Source: Myoxocephalus aenaeus (Eukaryota > Chordata > Actinopteri > Perciformes > Cottidae). Taken from it: DNA of 64,000 bases. The DNA is taken from assembly GCA_038501785.1 (NCBI GenBank), contig JBAMJR010000695.1, forward strand, positions 10,001 to 74,000, in the 5' to 3' direction. The first letter of the stretch is position 1; each line of letters begins with the position of its first letter. Both the position numbers and the translations under genes were made by a program. Positions 1 to 15,700 of this stretch are shown here, piece after piece. The notes below the pieces were generated by a model that made no database searches, had not been told where the DNA came from, and saw only the letters and a program-made list of their open reading frames with translations.

Positions 1-206
1 CTAACATTTATTACACATCACAAACCTCTCAAACTAATATTTGACTCCTCCAAATAAGTAAAATTAAACAATTGTCACATTTTGATCTGCCTCCAAACTC
101 GAGCAGCTGTTGGAAGACTTTTGTTTTTGATCACAGAGCAGATAATTAATAATTAATAATAAATGCATGTCGTCACCTCTAACACCAACGTGTCCATCTT
201 CTGCAG

Positions 207-726
207 GTTCAGGAAGAAGAACTCTGTGATCGGGTCTCTGACCAGTCTGATCAGCAAGCAGTCCAAGCTGCAGGAAGGTACCGGCATGTCCCGCCCCCAC
301 ACAGGTTGATTGACAGCTAGAGGTCAGCAGGAAGTGACTGAGCTGTTTGTGTGTTTGCAGAGGAGATGCACGCCGAGATCTGCTACGCCGAGTGTCTGCT
401 GCAGAAAGCCATGCTGACGTTTGTGCAGGTCGGGACTTTTACCTGTTTACCGCTTTACCTGTTTACCTGTTTACCATGTTCACCTGTTTACATGTTTACC
501 TGTTTACCTGTTTAACATGTTTACCTGTTTACACGTTTACCTGTTTACCGCTTTACCTGTTTATACGTTTACCTGTTTAACATGTTTACATGTTTATATG
601 TAAAATATGAATGAAGAACATGAACGTGGGATATGAAATGTAGCCATATCACATCTAAGGAAACAATGTAGCCAGGTAATGATGAAGTTATGAGGAGATT
701 AGCTAATTATATAAAATGTAATTCAA

Positions 727-775
<49 letters not shown>

Positions 776-3700
776 GATGAGAACATGATCAGTTTTATTA
801 AAGGAGGCATAAAGATGCAAACAAGCTACCAAATCTACAAGTGAGTAGAACATATCTTATTTTATTTGATAAATTAACCGTCGTGCCTCACAAAAAAGAG
901 ATCATAACTACCAAATATTCCTTCATTTTCAGAATCTAGCCTTTAAATGATAGTTTCTTTACAAACTGTTGTTATTGGAAAAAAATATTTAATTTAATAT
1001 TTTCTAAATGCAGGGGGGGGCCCTGCATTTAGAAAATATTAAATTAAATCCATCATACAGCAACATTGCTCCATCATACAGCAATATTGCTCCATCATAC
1101 AGCAACAATGCTCCATCGTACAGCAACAATGCTCCATCGTACAGCAACAATGCTCCATCATACAGCAACATTGTTCTATCATACAGCAACATTGCCCTCA
1201 AGTGGAAACTGGAAAAATACCATATAATTGCCCCATGAGGCAAACTGGTGGAAAAGAGTCAAATGTACCATCTTGAAAGCCTGATCTAATAGAAGGCGCG
1301 CTTCTTTGCTGTAATTGTGATTTTAATGGGTTACAATTTTTTTAATAAATAATAATCAAAATGTATGCTCACAGCCAAATTGATGAAAACTAAATTAAAG
1401 ATAACAGCTAAATATGTCCATAAGGGTTCACGGACACTGTTTTAATGGAGCTCGTGTCTGGATGGGAAGAGGTTCAGCCTTTGAGGATCATGATTCGGAG
1501 CTTCCCTGATGCTGACTTCCTGTTTGATGTTGTCCAACAGGGACTGTCAGAGTGGGATCAACACCTCTCAGGACCTGGCTGGCCAGTCCGACCTGTTCCA
1601 ACAGTTTGATGGCGGAGTGAAGCTGGGCGTCGGGTCCTTCAACCTGGTGGGTCTTCAGGCAGACTGGCTTGTTTTATTCCACTCTGAGTCCCAGACGGGA
1701 GGAGTTAGATAAGGAGAATAATACTCAAGTCAAAGTCGACTAAAGTGACTTCCAAACGTCATTAACGGACTCAACACTAGTTCAGAATTCACTGCTAGTT
1801 GAGTCAACGCTTCCTTTTCTGTTGATTGGTTTCTGCCAAAATTAGGTGTATGTCATCAGCGTATTGGCGAATCACAGATATGAATAAACACTCAGATACG
1901 ATATGAAATGCACACGTTGACTGATTGAAAGTGACATGATTTAATAGTTTATTTGATTATGATTTCATAGTATTTTCTGTTTCTCTTTCAGATGTTGTCC
2001 CTCCTCCCTCACAGGATTTTGAGGTTGTTGGAGTTCATCGGATTCTCAGGAAACCGGGTCCGTACTTCACCGTGATCACAATACATATTTAATTATACAT
2101 AGATATAGAAACGTAGCTCAGAGGACTTTGGAGGCAGCTGTGAAGGTCTCTTGTGAACCGGTCATAACCAACCCGTCTGTCTGCCTGTCTGTCTGCAGAG
2201 ATTCGGCCTGTCTCAGCTGAAGGAGGGAGCCTCCAGTCACAGTTTGAGGTCCATCTTCTGCGCTCTGACGCTGCTCTTCTACAACACATACGTGTCGCTG
2301 ATCCTCGGTAGGGTAACACAAACACTGTAATATTAATAATGTGGGTCCATAGATCTAGCACGCTTTACCTGGACCACAGCCGCTGGGCTTCAGAGCAACT
2401 CTCATCCCACACTGTGTGGACTGTTAGGTGTAAAACTCTGCTTTTCATGCCGAGAACGAGCCTCTGGTGAACGGTTTCGTGGCGGAAGGTAACGGTGCCG
2501 CTGTTGTGTTTGAAGGAACCGGAGAGGGGAACCTGGCGGAGGCCGAAGCTCTGCTGGAGCCGTACCAGCAGAAATACCCCAACGTAAGCCACACACACAC
2601 ACACACACACACAGAAAATATGACGGATATGTTTGAATTCCAACTGCAAAAGCAAAGCGATCGTGTGAAATGTGTTTGAAGACAAATCAATGAAGTGAAA
2701 CCTGCATCCTGTGTTTCCTTCAGGGCTCCATCATCCTTTTTTACTCCGCTCGCATCTCCACGCTGAGGGGGAACTTTGAGAAGGTCTGGAACGCTCATTT
2801 GTGATGACATATTCCTGAATAAGCATTATTAAACATGAACCTAAGCCTTATTAAACCTGAGCCTAACCCTGATGTGTTCAGGCCCGGGCCGAGTACGAGG
2901 AGTGCATCGGCAGCCAGCAGGAGTGGAAGCAGATCCACCACCTGTGCTACTGGGAGCTGATGTGGAGCCACTCCTACCAGCAGCAGTGGCAGCAGGCGTA
3001 CCAGTACGCAGACCTGCTGTGCCGGGAGAGCCGCTGGTCCAAGGTACCAATACACAGTGTGGACTCATTCATAACATCCGTTTTATATTCATAATGAACA
3101 TTTTGCCAGCAATAGAGACAGTAGGCTCCCTTCAGGTGTTCTCTGCTAGTTTGAGCATCAATGGCTGAAAACGATGAAATTATGCTTATTTATGACCGGA
3201 TTAACAGACGGTTCATAATACTGACACCGTCCTGTTTCCTCCACAATAACTAAATATCACTACAAATATTATACACACAGACAGATTTGATTTTTTTTGC
3301 ACTGATTCATTCTTTGTTGTTTGGTCTACTGGGAGCACACTGGTTGTGCTGGTTGTGAATCCTCCGGCTGTGCTCTCGGCCCTCTGCAGGCCATCTACGT
3401 GTACCAGAAGGCGGCCATCCTCAGCATGATGTCAGAGGAGGAGGTGCAGAGGACGGGGGAGGACGTGGTGGAGCTCTTCAAGTCAGTCGTTAAGCACTCA
3501 CAGGTTCTAGGTGGAGTACTGTGTTGTGAGGGTCCTCACAAGTGTAGCAGTACCATACAAGGTGTGTGTGTTTGTGTGCAGGCAGGTGGAGGGGCTGAAG
3601 CAGCGCCTGGCGGGGAAGTCCATCCCGACGGAGAAATTTGCCGTGAGGAAGTCGAGACGCTACAAAGCTGCTCGACCCGTCCTGCTGGTCGTCCCCGCCC

Positions 3701-6700
3701 TGGTACCCGAGACCCGGTTCAGCCATGACACACGCTACACACGTTACACACGTTACACACGTCTACACACGTCTACACACGTCTACACACGTTACACACG
3801 TTACACATGTCTACACACGTCTACACACGCTACACACGCTACACACGTTACACACGTTACACACGTTACACACGTTACACGTGTCTACACACGTTACACA
3901 CGTTACACACGTCTACACACGTCTACACACGTCTACACACGTTACACACGTTACACACGTCTACACACGTTACACACGTTACACACGTTACACACGTTAC
4001 ACACGTTACACACGTTACACACGTCTACACACGTTACACACGTCTACACACGTCTACACACGTTACACACGTCTACACACGTTACACACGTCTACACACG
4101 TTACACACGTTACACACGTTACACACGTCTACACACGTTACACACGTCTACACACGTTACACACGTTACACACGTTACACACGTTACACACGTTACACGT
4201 GTCTACACACGTTACACACGTTACACACGTCTACACACGTTACACACGTCTACACACGTCTACACACGTCTACACACGTCTACACACGTCTACACACGTT
4301 ACACACGTTACACACGTTACACGTGTCTACACACGTTACACACGTTACACACGTTACACACGTCTACACACGTTACACACGTCTACACACGTCTACACAC
4401 GTCTACACACGTCTACACACGTCTACACACGTCTACACACGTTATACACGTTATACACGTCTACACACGTTTACACACGTCTACACACGTCTACGCACGT
4501 CTACGCACGTTACACACGTTACACACGTTACACATGTCTACACACGTTACACACGTTACACACGTTACACACGTTACACACGTTACACACGTTACACACG
4601 TTACACATGTCTACACACGTTACACACGTCTACACACGTCTACACACGTCTACACACGTCTACACACGTCTACACACGTCTACACACGTCTACACACGTT
4701 ATACACGTCTACACACGTCTACACACGTCTACACACGTCTACACACGTCTACACATGTCTACACACGTCTACACACATCTACACACGTCTACACACGTCT
4801 ACACACGTTACACACGTCTACACACGTCTACACACGTTACACACGTCTACACACGTCTACACACGTCTACACACGTCTACACACGTTACACACGTCTACA
4901 CACGTCTACACACGTCTACACACGTTACACACGTCTACACACGTCTACACACGTCTACACACGTCTACACACGTTACACACGTCTACACACGTCTACACA
5001 CGTCTACACACGTTACACACGTCTACACACGTCTACACACGTTTACACATGTCTACACACGTTACATACGTCTACACATGTCTACACACGTTATACACGT
5101 CTACACACGTCTACACACGTCTACACACGTCTACACATGTCTACACACGTCTACACACGTTACACACGTTACACACGTTACACACGTCTACACACGTCTA
5201 CACACGTCTACACACGTCTACACACGTTACACACGTTACACACGTTACACACGTCTACACACGTCTACACACGTCTACACACGTCTACACATGTCTACAC
5301 ACGTCTACACACGTTACACACGTTACACACGTTACACACGTCTACACACGTCTACACACGTCTACACACGTCTACACATGTCTACACACGTTACACACGT
5401 CTACACACGTCTACACACGTTTACACATGTCTACACACGTTACATACGTCTACACATGTCTACACACGTTATACACGTCTACACACGTCTACACACGTCT
5501 ACACACGTCTACACATGTCTACACACGTCTACACACGTTACACACGTTACACACGTTACACACGTCTACACACGTCTACACACGTCTACACACGTCTACA
5601 CACGTCTACACAGGTCTACACACGTTATACACGTCTACACGTCTACACACGTCTACACACGTTACACACGTTACACACGTCTACACACGTCTACACACGT
5701 TTACACACGTCTACACACGTTACATACGTCTACACACGTTTACACACGTTACACACGTCTACACACGTCTACACAGGTCTACACACATCTACACACGTTT
5801 ACACACGTCTAGACACGTTTACACGTCTACACACGTCTACACACGTCTACACACGTCTACACACGTTTACACGTCTACACACGTCTACACGTCTACACAC
5901 GTCTACACACGTTTACACACGTTACACAGGTCTACACACGTCTACACAGGTCTACACAGGTCTACACAGGTCTACACAGGTCTACACAGGTCTACACAGG
6001 TCTACACAGGTCTACACACGTCTACACACGTTTACACGTCTACACACGTCTACACAGGTCTACACAGGTCTACACACATCTACACACGTTTACACACGTC
6101 TACACACGTTTACACGTCTACACACGTCTACACACGTTTACACAGGTCTACACACGTTACACACGTCTACACACGTTTACACACGTCTACACACGTTTAC
6201 ACGTCTACACACGTCTACACACGTTACACACGTCTACACACGTTTACACACGTTTACACACGTTTACACACGTTTACACACGTTTACACACGTTTACACA
6301 CGTCTACACACGTTACACACGTCTACACACGTTTACACACGTCTACACACGTCTACACATGTCTACACACGTTATACACATCTACACACGTTTACACACG
6401 TCTACACACGTTTACACACGTCTACACACGTTTACACACGTTTACACACGTTTACACACGTTTACACACGTTTACACACGTCTACACACGTCTACACACG
6501 TTTACACACGTTACACACGTCTACACACGTCTACACACGTTTACACGTCTACACACGTCTACACACGTCTACACACGTCTACACACGTTTACACACGTCT
6601 ACACACGTCTACACACGTCTACACACGTTTACACACGTTTACACACGTTACACACGTCTACACACGTCTACACACGTTTACACACGTCTACACACGTCTA

Positions 6701-9700
6701 CACACGTCTACACACGTCTACACACGTTTACACACGTTACACACGTCTACACACGTTTACACGTCTACACACGTCTACACACGTCTACACACGTCTACAC
6801 ACGTCTACACACGTTTACACACGTCTACACAGGTCTACACACGTCTACACAGGTCTACACACGTTACACACGTCTACACACGTTTACACACGTCTACACA
6901 CGTTTACACGTCTACACACGTCTACACACGTTACACACGTCTACACACGTTTACACACGTTTACACACGTTTACACACGTTTACACACGTTTACACACGT
7001 CTACACACGTTACACACGTCTACACACGTTTACACACGTCTACACACGTCTACACATGTCTACACACGTTATACACATCTACACACGTTTACACACGTCT
7101 ACACACGTTTACACACGTCTACACACGTTTACACACGTTTACACACGTTTACACACGTTACACACGTCTACACACGTCTACACACGTTTACACACGTTAC
7201 ACACGTCTACACACGTCTACACACGTTTACACGTCTACACACGTCTACACACGTCTACACACGTTTACACACGTCTACACACGTCTACACACGTCTACAC
7301 ACGTTTACACACGTTACACACGTCTACACACGTCTACACACGTTTACACACGTCTACACACGTCTACACACGTCTACACACGTCTACACACGTTTACACA
7401 CGTTACACACGTCTACACACGTCTACACACGTTTACACGTCTACACACGTCTACACACGTTTACACACGTTACACAGGTCTACACACGTCTACACAGGTC
7501 TACACAGGTCTACACAGGTCTACACAGGTCTACACACGTTACACAGGTCTACACACGTCTACACAGGTCTACACAGGTCTACACAGGTCTACACACGTCT
7601 ACACACGTCTACACACGTTTACACACGTCTACACACGTCTACACACGTTACACACGTCTACACACGTTTACACACGTTTACACACGTTTACACACGTTTA
7701 CACACGTTTACACACGTCTACACACGTCTACACACGTTTACACACGTCTACACACGTTTACACACGTTACACACGTCTACACAGGTCTACACAGGTCTAC
7801 ACACATCTACACACGTTTACACACGTCTACACACGTCTACACACGTCTACACACGTCTACACACGTTTACACACGTTACACACGTTACACACGTTACACA
7901 CGTCTACACACGTTTACACGTCTACACACGTCTACACACGTCTACACACGTCTACACACGTTTACACACGTCTACACAGGTCTACACAGGTCTACACAGG
8001 TCTACACAGGTCTACACACGTCTACACACGTCTACACACGTTTACACACGTCTACACACGTCTACACACGTCTACACACGTCTACACACGTTTACACACG
8101 TTACACACGTTACACACGTTACACACGTTACACACGTCTACACACGTTTACACGTCTACACACGTCTACACACGTCTACACACGTCTACACACGTTTACA
8201 CACGTCTACACAGGTCTACACAGGTCTACACAGGTCTACACAGGTCTACACACGTCTACACACGTCTACACACGTTTACACACGTCTACACACGTTTACA
8301 CACGTTTACACACGTTACACAGGTCTACACACGTCTACACAGGTCTACACACATCTACACACGTTTACACACGTCTACACACGTCTACACACGTTTACAC
8401 GTCTACACACGTCTACACACGTCTACACACGTCTACACACGTCTACACACGTTTACACACGTTACACAGGTCTACACACGTTACACACGTCTACACACGT
8501 CTACACACGTTACACACGTCTACACACGTCTACACACGTCTACACACGTCTACACACGTTACACACGTCTACACACGTCTACACACGTCTACACACGTTA
8601 CACACGTCTACACACGTCTACACACGTTATACACGTCTACACACGTCTACACACGTTACACACGTCTACACACGTCTACACACGTCTACACACGTTACAC
8701 ACGTCTACACACGTCTACACACGTTTACACATGTCTACACACGTTACATACGTCTACACATGTCTACACACGTTATACACGTCTACACACGTCTACACAC
8801 GTCTACACACGTCTACACATGTCTACACACGTCTACACACGTTACACACGTTACACACGTTACACACGTCTACACACGTCTACACACGTCTACACACGTC
8901 TACACAGGTCTACACACGTTATACACGTCTACACGTCTACACACGTCTACACACGTTACACACGTTACACACGTCTACACACGTCTACACACGTTTACAC
9001 ACGTCTACACACGTTACATACGTCTACACACGTTTACACACGTTACACACGTCTACACACGTCTACACAGGTCTACACACATCTACACACGTTTACACAC
9101 GTCTAGACACGTTTACACGTCTACACACGTCTACACACGTCTACACACGTCTACACACGTTTACACGTCTACACACGTCTACACGTCTACACACGTCTAC
9201 ACACGTTTACACACGTTACACAGGTCTACACACGTCTACACAGGTCTACACAGGTCTACACAGGTCTACACAGGTCTACACACATCTACACACGTTTACA
9301 CACGTCTACACACGTTTACACGTCTACACACGTCTACACACGTTTACACAGGTCTACACACGTTACACACGTCTACACACGTTTACACACGTCTACACAC
9401 GTTTACACGTCTACACACGTCTACACACGTTACACACGTCTACACACGTTTACACACGTTTACACACGTTTACACACGTTTACACACGTCTACACACGTT
9501 ACACACGTTACACACGTCTACACACGTTTACACACGTCTACACACGTCTACACATGTCTACACACGTTATACACATCTACACACGTTTACACACGTCTAC
9601 ACACGTTTACACACGTCTACACACGTTTACACACGTTTACACACGTTTACACACGTTACACACGTCTACACACGTCTACACACGTTTACACACGTTACAC

Positions 9701-12700
9701 ACGTCTACACACGTCTACACACGTTTACACGTCTACACACGTCTACACACGTCTACACACGTTTACACACGTCTACACACGTCTACACACGTCTACACAC
9801 GTTTACACACGTTACACACGTCTACACACGTCTACACACGTTTACACACGTCTACACACGTCTACACACGTCTACACACGTCTACACACGTTTACACACG
9901 TTACACACGTCTACACACGTCTACACACGTTTACACGTCTACACACGTCTACACACGTTTACACACGTTTACACACGTTACACAGGTCTACACACGTCTA
10001 CACAGGTCTACACAGGTCTACACAGGTCTACACAGGTCTACACACGTTACACAGGTCTACACACGTCTACACAGGTCTACACAGGTCTACACAGGTCTAC
10101 ACAGGTCTACACACGTCTACACACGTCTACACAGGTCTACACACGTCTACACACGTCTACACACGTTTACACACGTCTACACACGTCTACACACGTTACA
10201 CACGTCTACACACGTTTACACACGTTTACACACGTTTACACACGTTTACACACGTTTACACACGTCTACACACGTCTACACACGTTTACACACGTCTACA
10301 CACGTTTACACACGTTACACACGTCTACACAGGTCTACACAGGTCTACACACATCTACACACGTTTACACACGTCTACACACGTCTACACACGTCTACAC
10401 ACGTCTACACACGTTTACACACGTTACACACGTTACACACGTTACACACGTCTACACACGTTTACACGTCTACACACGTCTACACACGTCTACACACGTC
10501 TACACACGTTTACACACGTCTACACAGGTCTACACAGGTCTACACAGGTCTACACAGGTCTACACACGTCTACACACGTCTACACACGTTTACACACGTC
10601 TACACACGTTTACACACGTTTACACACGTTACACAGGTCTACACACGTCTACACACGTTACACACGTTACACACGTTTACACACGTCTACACACGTCTAC
10701 ACACGTTTACACGTCTACACACGTCTACACACGTCTACACACGTCTACACACGTCTACACACGTTTACACACGTTACACAGGTCTACACACGTCTACACA
10801 GGTCTACACACATCTACACACGTTTACACACGTTACACACGTCTACACACGTCTACACACGTTTACACGTCTACACACGTCTACACACGTCTACACACGT
10901 CTACACACGTCTACACACGTTTACACACGTCTACACAGGTCTACACAGGTCTACACACGTTTACACACGTCTACACACGTTTACACACGTTTACACACGT
11001 CTACACACGTTTACACACGTCTACACACGTTTACACACGTCTACACACGTTTACACACGTCTACACACGTTACACATGTCTACACACGTCTACACACGCT
11101 ACACACGTTACACACGTTACACACGTTACACACGTTACACACGTTACACGTGTCTACACACGTTACACACGTTACACACGTTACACACGTTACACGTGTC
11201 TACACACGTTACACACGTCTACACACGTTACACACGTCTACACACGTCTACACACGTCTACACACGTCTACACACGTCTACACACGTCTACACACGTCTA
11301 CACACGTTATACACGTTATACACGTCTACACACGTTTACACACGTCTACACACGTCTACGCACGTCTACGCACGTTACACACGTTACACACGTTACACAT
11401 GTCTACACACGTTACACACGTTACACACGTTACACACGTTACACACGTTACACACGTTACACATGTCTACACACGTTACACATGTCTACACACGTCTACA
11501 CACGTCTACACACGTCTACACACGTCTACACACGTCTACACACGTCTACACACGTTATACACGTCTACACACGTCTACACACGTCTACACACGTCTACAC
11601 ACGTCTACACACGTCTACACACGTCTACACACATCTACACACGTCTACACACGTCTACACACGTTACACACGTCTACACACGTCTACACACGTTACACAC
11701 GTCTACACACGTCTACACACGTCTACACACGTCTACACACGTCTACACACGTTACACACGTTACACACGTCTACACACGTCTACACACGTCTACACACGT
11801 TACACACGTCTACACACGTCTACACACGTCTACACACGTCTACACACGTTACACACGTCTACACACGTCTACACACGTCTACACACGTTACACACGTCTA
11901 CACACGTTACATACGTCTACACATGTCTACACACGTTATACACGTCTACACACGTCTACACACGTCTACACACGTCTACACATGTCTACACACGTCTACA
12001 CACGTTACACACGTTACACACGTTACACACGTCTACACACGTCTACACACGTCTACACACGTCTACACACGTCTACACAGGTCTACACACGTTATACACG
12101 TCTACACGTCTACACACGTCTACACACGTTACACACGTTACACACGTCTACACACGTCTACACACGTTTACACACGTCTACACACGTTACATACGTCTAC
12201 ACACGTTTACACACGTTACACACGTCTACACACGTCTACACAGGTCTACACACATCTACACACGTTTACACACGTCTAGACACGTTTACACGTCTACACA
12301 CGTCTACACACGTCTACACACGTCTACACACGTTTACACGTCTACACACGTCTACACGTCTACACACGTCTACACACGTTTACACACGTTACACAGGTCT
12401 ACACACGTCTACACAGGTCTACACAGGTCTACACAGGTCTACACAGGTCTACACAGGTCTACACACGTCTACACACGTTTACACGTCTACACACGTCTAC
12501 ACAGGTCTACACAGGTCTACACACATCTACACACGTTTACACACGTCTACACACGTTTACACGTCTACACACGTCTACACACGTTTACACAGGTCTACAC
12601 ACGTTACACACGTCTACACACGTTTACACACGTCTACACACGTTTACACGTCTACACACGTCTACACACGTTACACACGTCTACACACGTTTACACACGT

Positions 12701-15700
12701 TTACACACGTTTACACACGTTTACACACGTCTACACACGTTACACACGTCTACACACGTTTACACACGTCTACACACGTCTACACATGTCTACACACGTT
12801 ATACACATCTACACACGTTTACACACGTCTACACACGTTTACACACGTCTACACACGTTTACACACGTTTACACACGTTTACACACGTTACACACGTCTA
12901 CACACGTCTACACACGTTTACACACGTTACACACGTCTACACACGTCTACACACGTTTACACGTCTACACACGTCTACACACGTCTACACACGTTTACAC
13001 ACGTCTACACACGTCTACACACGTCTACACACGTTTACACACGTTACACACGTCTACACACGTCTACACACGTTTACACACGTCTACACACGTCTACACA
13101 CGTCTACACACGTCTACACACGTTTACACACGTTACACACGTCTACACACGTCTACACACGTTTACACGTCTACACACGTCTACACACGTCTACACACGT
13201 CTACACACGTCTACACACGTTTACACACGTCTACACAGGTCTACACACGTCTACACAGGTCTACACAGGTCTACACAGGTCTACACAGGTCTACACACGT
13301 CTACACACGTCTACACACGTTTACACACGTTACACAGGTCTACACACGTCTACACAGGTCTACACACATCTACACACGTTTACACACGTCTACACACGTC
13401 TACACACGTTTACACGTCTACACACGTCTACACACGTCTACACACGTCTACACACGTTTACACACGTTACACAGGTCTACACACGTCTACACAGGTCTAC
13501 ACACATCTACACACATCTACACACGTTTACACACGTTTACACACGTTTACACACGTTACACACGTCTACACACGTCTACACACGTTTACACGTCTACACA
13601 CGTTTACACGTCTACACACGTCTACACACGTCTACACACGTCTACACACGTCTACACACGTCTACACACGTCTACACACGTTTACACACGTTTACACACG
13701 TCTACACAGGTCTACACAGGTCTACACACGTCTACACAGGTCTACACAGGTCTACACACGTTTACACACGTCTACACACGTTTACACACGTCTACACACG
13801 TTTACACACGTTACACAGGTCTACACACATCTACACACGTTTACACACGTCTACACACGTCTACACACGTTTACACGTCTACACACGTCTACACACGTCT
13901 ACACACGTTTACACACGTTACACAGGTCTACACACGTCTACACAGGTCTACACAGGTCTACACAGGTCTACACAGGTCTACACACGTCTACACACGTCTA
14001 CACACGTTTACACACGTCTACACACGTCTACACACGTTACACAGGTTTACACACGTTTACACACGTTACACAGGTCTACACACGTCTACACAGGTCTACA
14101 CAGGTCTACACAGGTCTACACAGGTCTACACACGTCTACACACGTCTACACACGTTTACACACGTCTACACACGTCTACACACGTTACACACGTTTACAC
14201 ACGTTTACACACGTTTACACACGTTTACACACGTCTACACACGTCTACACACGTTTACACACGTCTACACACGTTTACACACGTTACACACGTCTACACA
14301 GGTCTACACAGGTCTACACACATCTACACACGTTTACACACGTCTACACACGTCTACACACGTCTACACACGTCTACACACGTTTACACACGTTACACAC
14401 GTTACACACGTTACACACGTCTACACACGTCTACACACGTTTACACGTCTACACACGTCTACACACGTCTACACACGTCTACACACGTTTACACACGTCT
14501 ACACAGGTCTACACAGGTCTACACAGGTCTACACAGGTCTACACAGGTCTACACACGTCTACACACGTTTACACACGTCTACACACGTCTACACACGTTT
14601 ACACGTCTACACACGTCTACACACGTCTACACACGTCTACACACGTCTACACACGTTTACACACGTCTACACACGTCTACACACGTCTACACACGTCTAC
14701 ACACGTCTACACACGTTTACACACGTTACACACGTTACACACGTTACACACGTCTACACACGTCTACACACGTTTACACGTCTACACACGTCTACACACG
14801 TCTACACACGTCTACACACGTTTACACAGGTCTACACAGGTCTACACAGGTCTACACAGGTCTACACAGGTCTACACACGTCTACACACGTTTACACACG
14901 TCTACACACGTCTACACACGTTTACACGTCTACACACGTCTACACACGTCTACACACGTCTACACACGTTTACACACGTTACACAGGTCTACACACGTCT
15001 ACACAGGTCTACACACATCTACACACGTTTACACACGTTTACACACGTTTACACACGTTACACACGTCTACACACGTCTACACACGTTTACACGTCTACA
15101 CACGTCTACACACGTCTACACACGTCTACACACGTCTACACACGTCTACACACGTTTACACACGTCTACACAGGTCTACACAGGTCTACACACGTTTACA
15201 CACGTCTACACACGTTTACACACGTTTACACACGTCTACACACGTTTACACACGTCTACACACGTTTACACACGTCTACACACGTTTACACACGTTACAC
15301 AGGTCTACACACGTCTACACAGGTCTACACACATCTACACACGTTTACACACGTCTACACACGTCTACACACGTTTACACGTCTACACACGTCTACACAC
15401 GTCTACACAGGTCTACACAGGTCTACACAGGTCTACACAGGTCTACACAGGTCTACACACGTCTACACACGTCTACACACGTTTACACACGTCTACACAC
15501 GTTTACACGTCTACACACGTCTACACACGTCTACACAGGTCTACACAGGTCTACACACATCTACACACGTTTACACACGTCTACACACGTTTACACGTCT
15601 ACACACGTCTACACACGTTTACACGTCTACACACGTCTACACACGTTTACACAGGTCTACACACGTTACACACGTCTACACACGTTTACACACGTCTACA

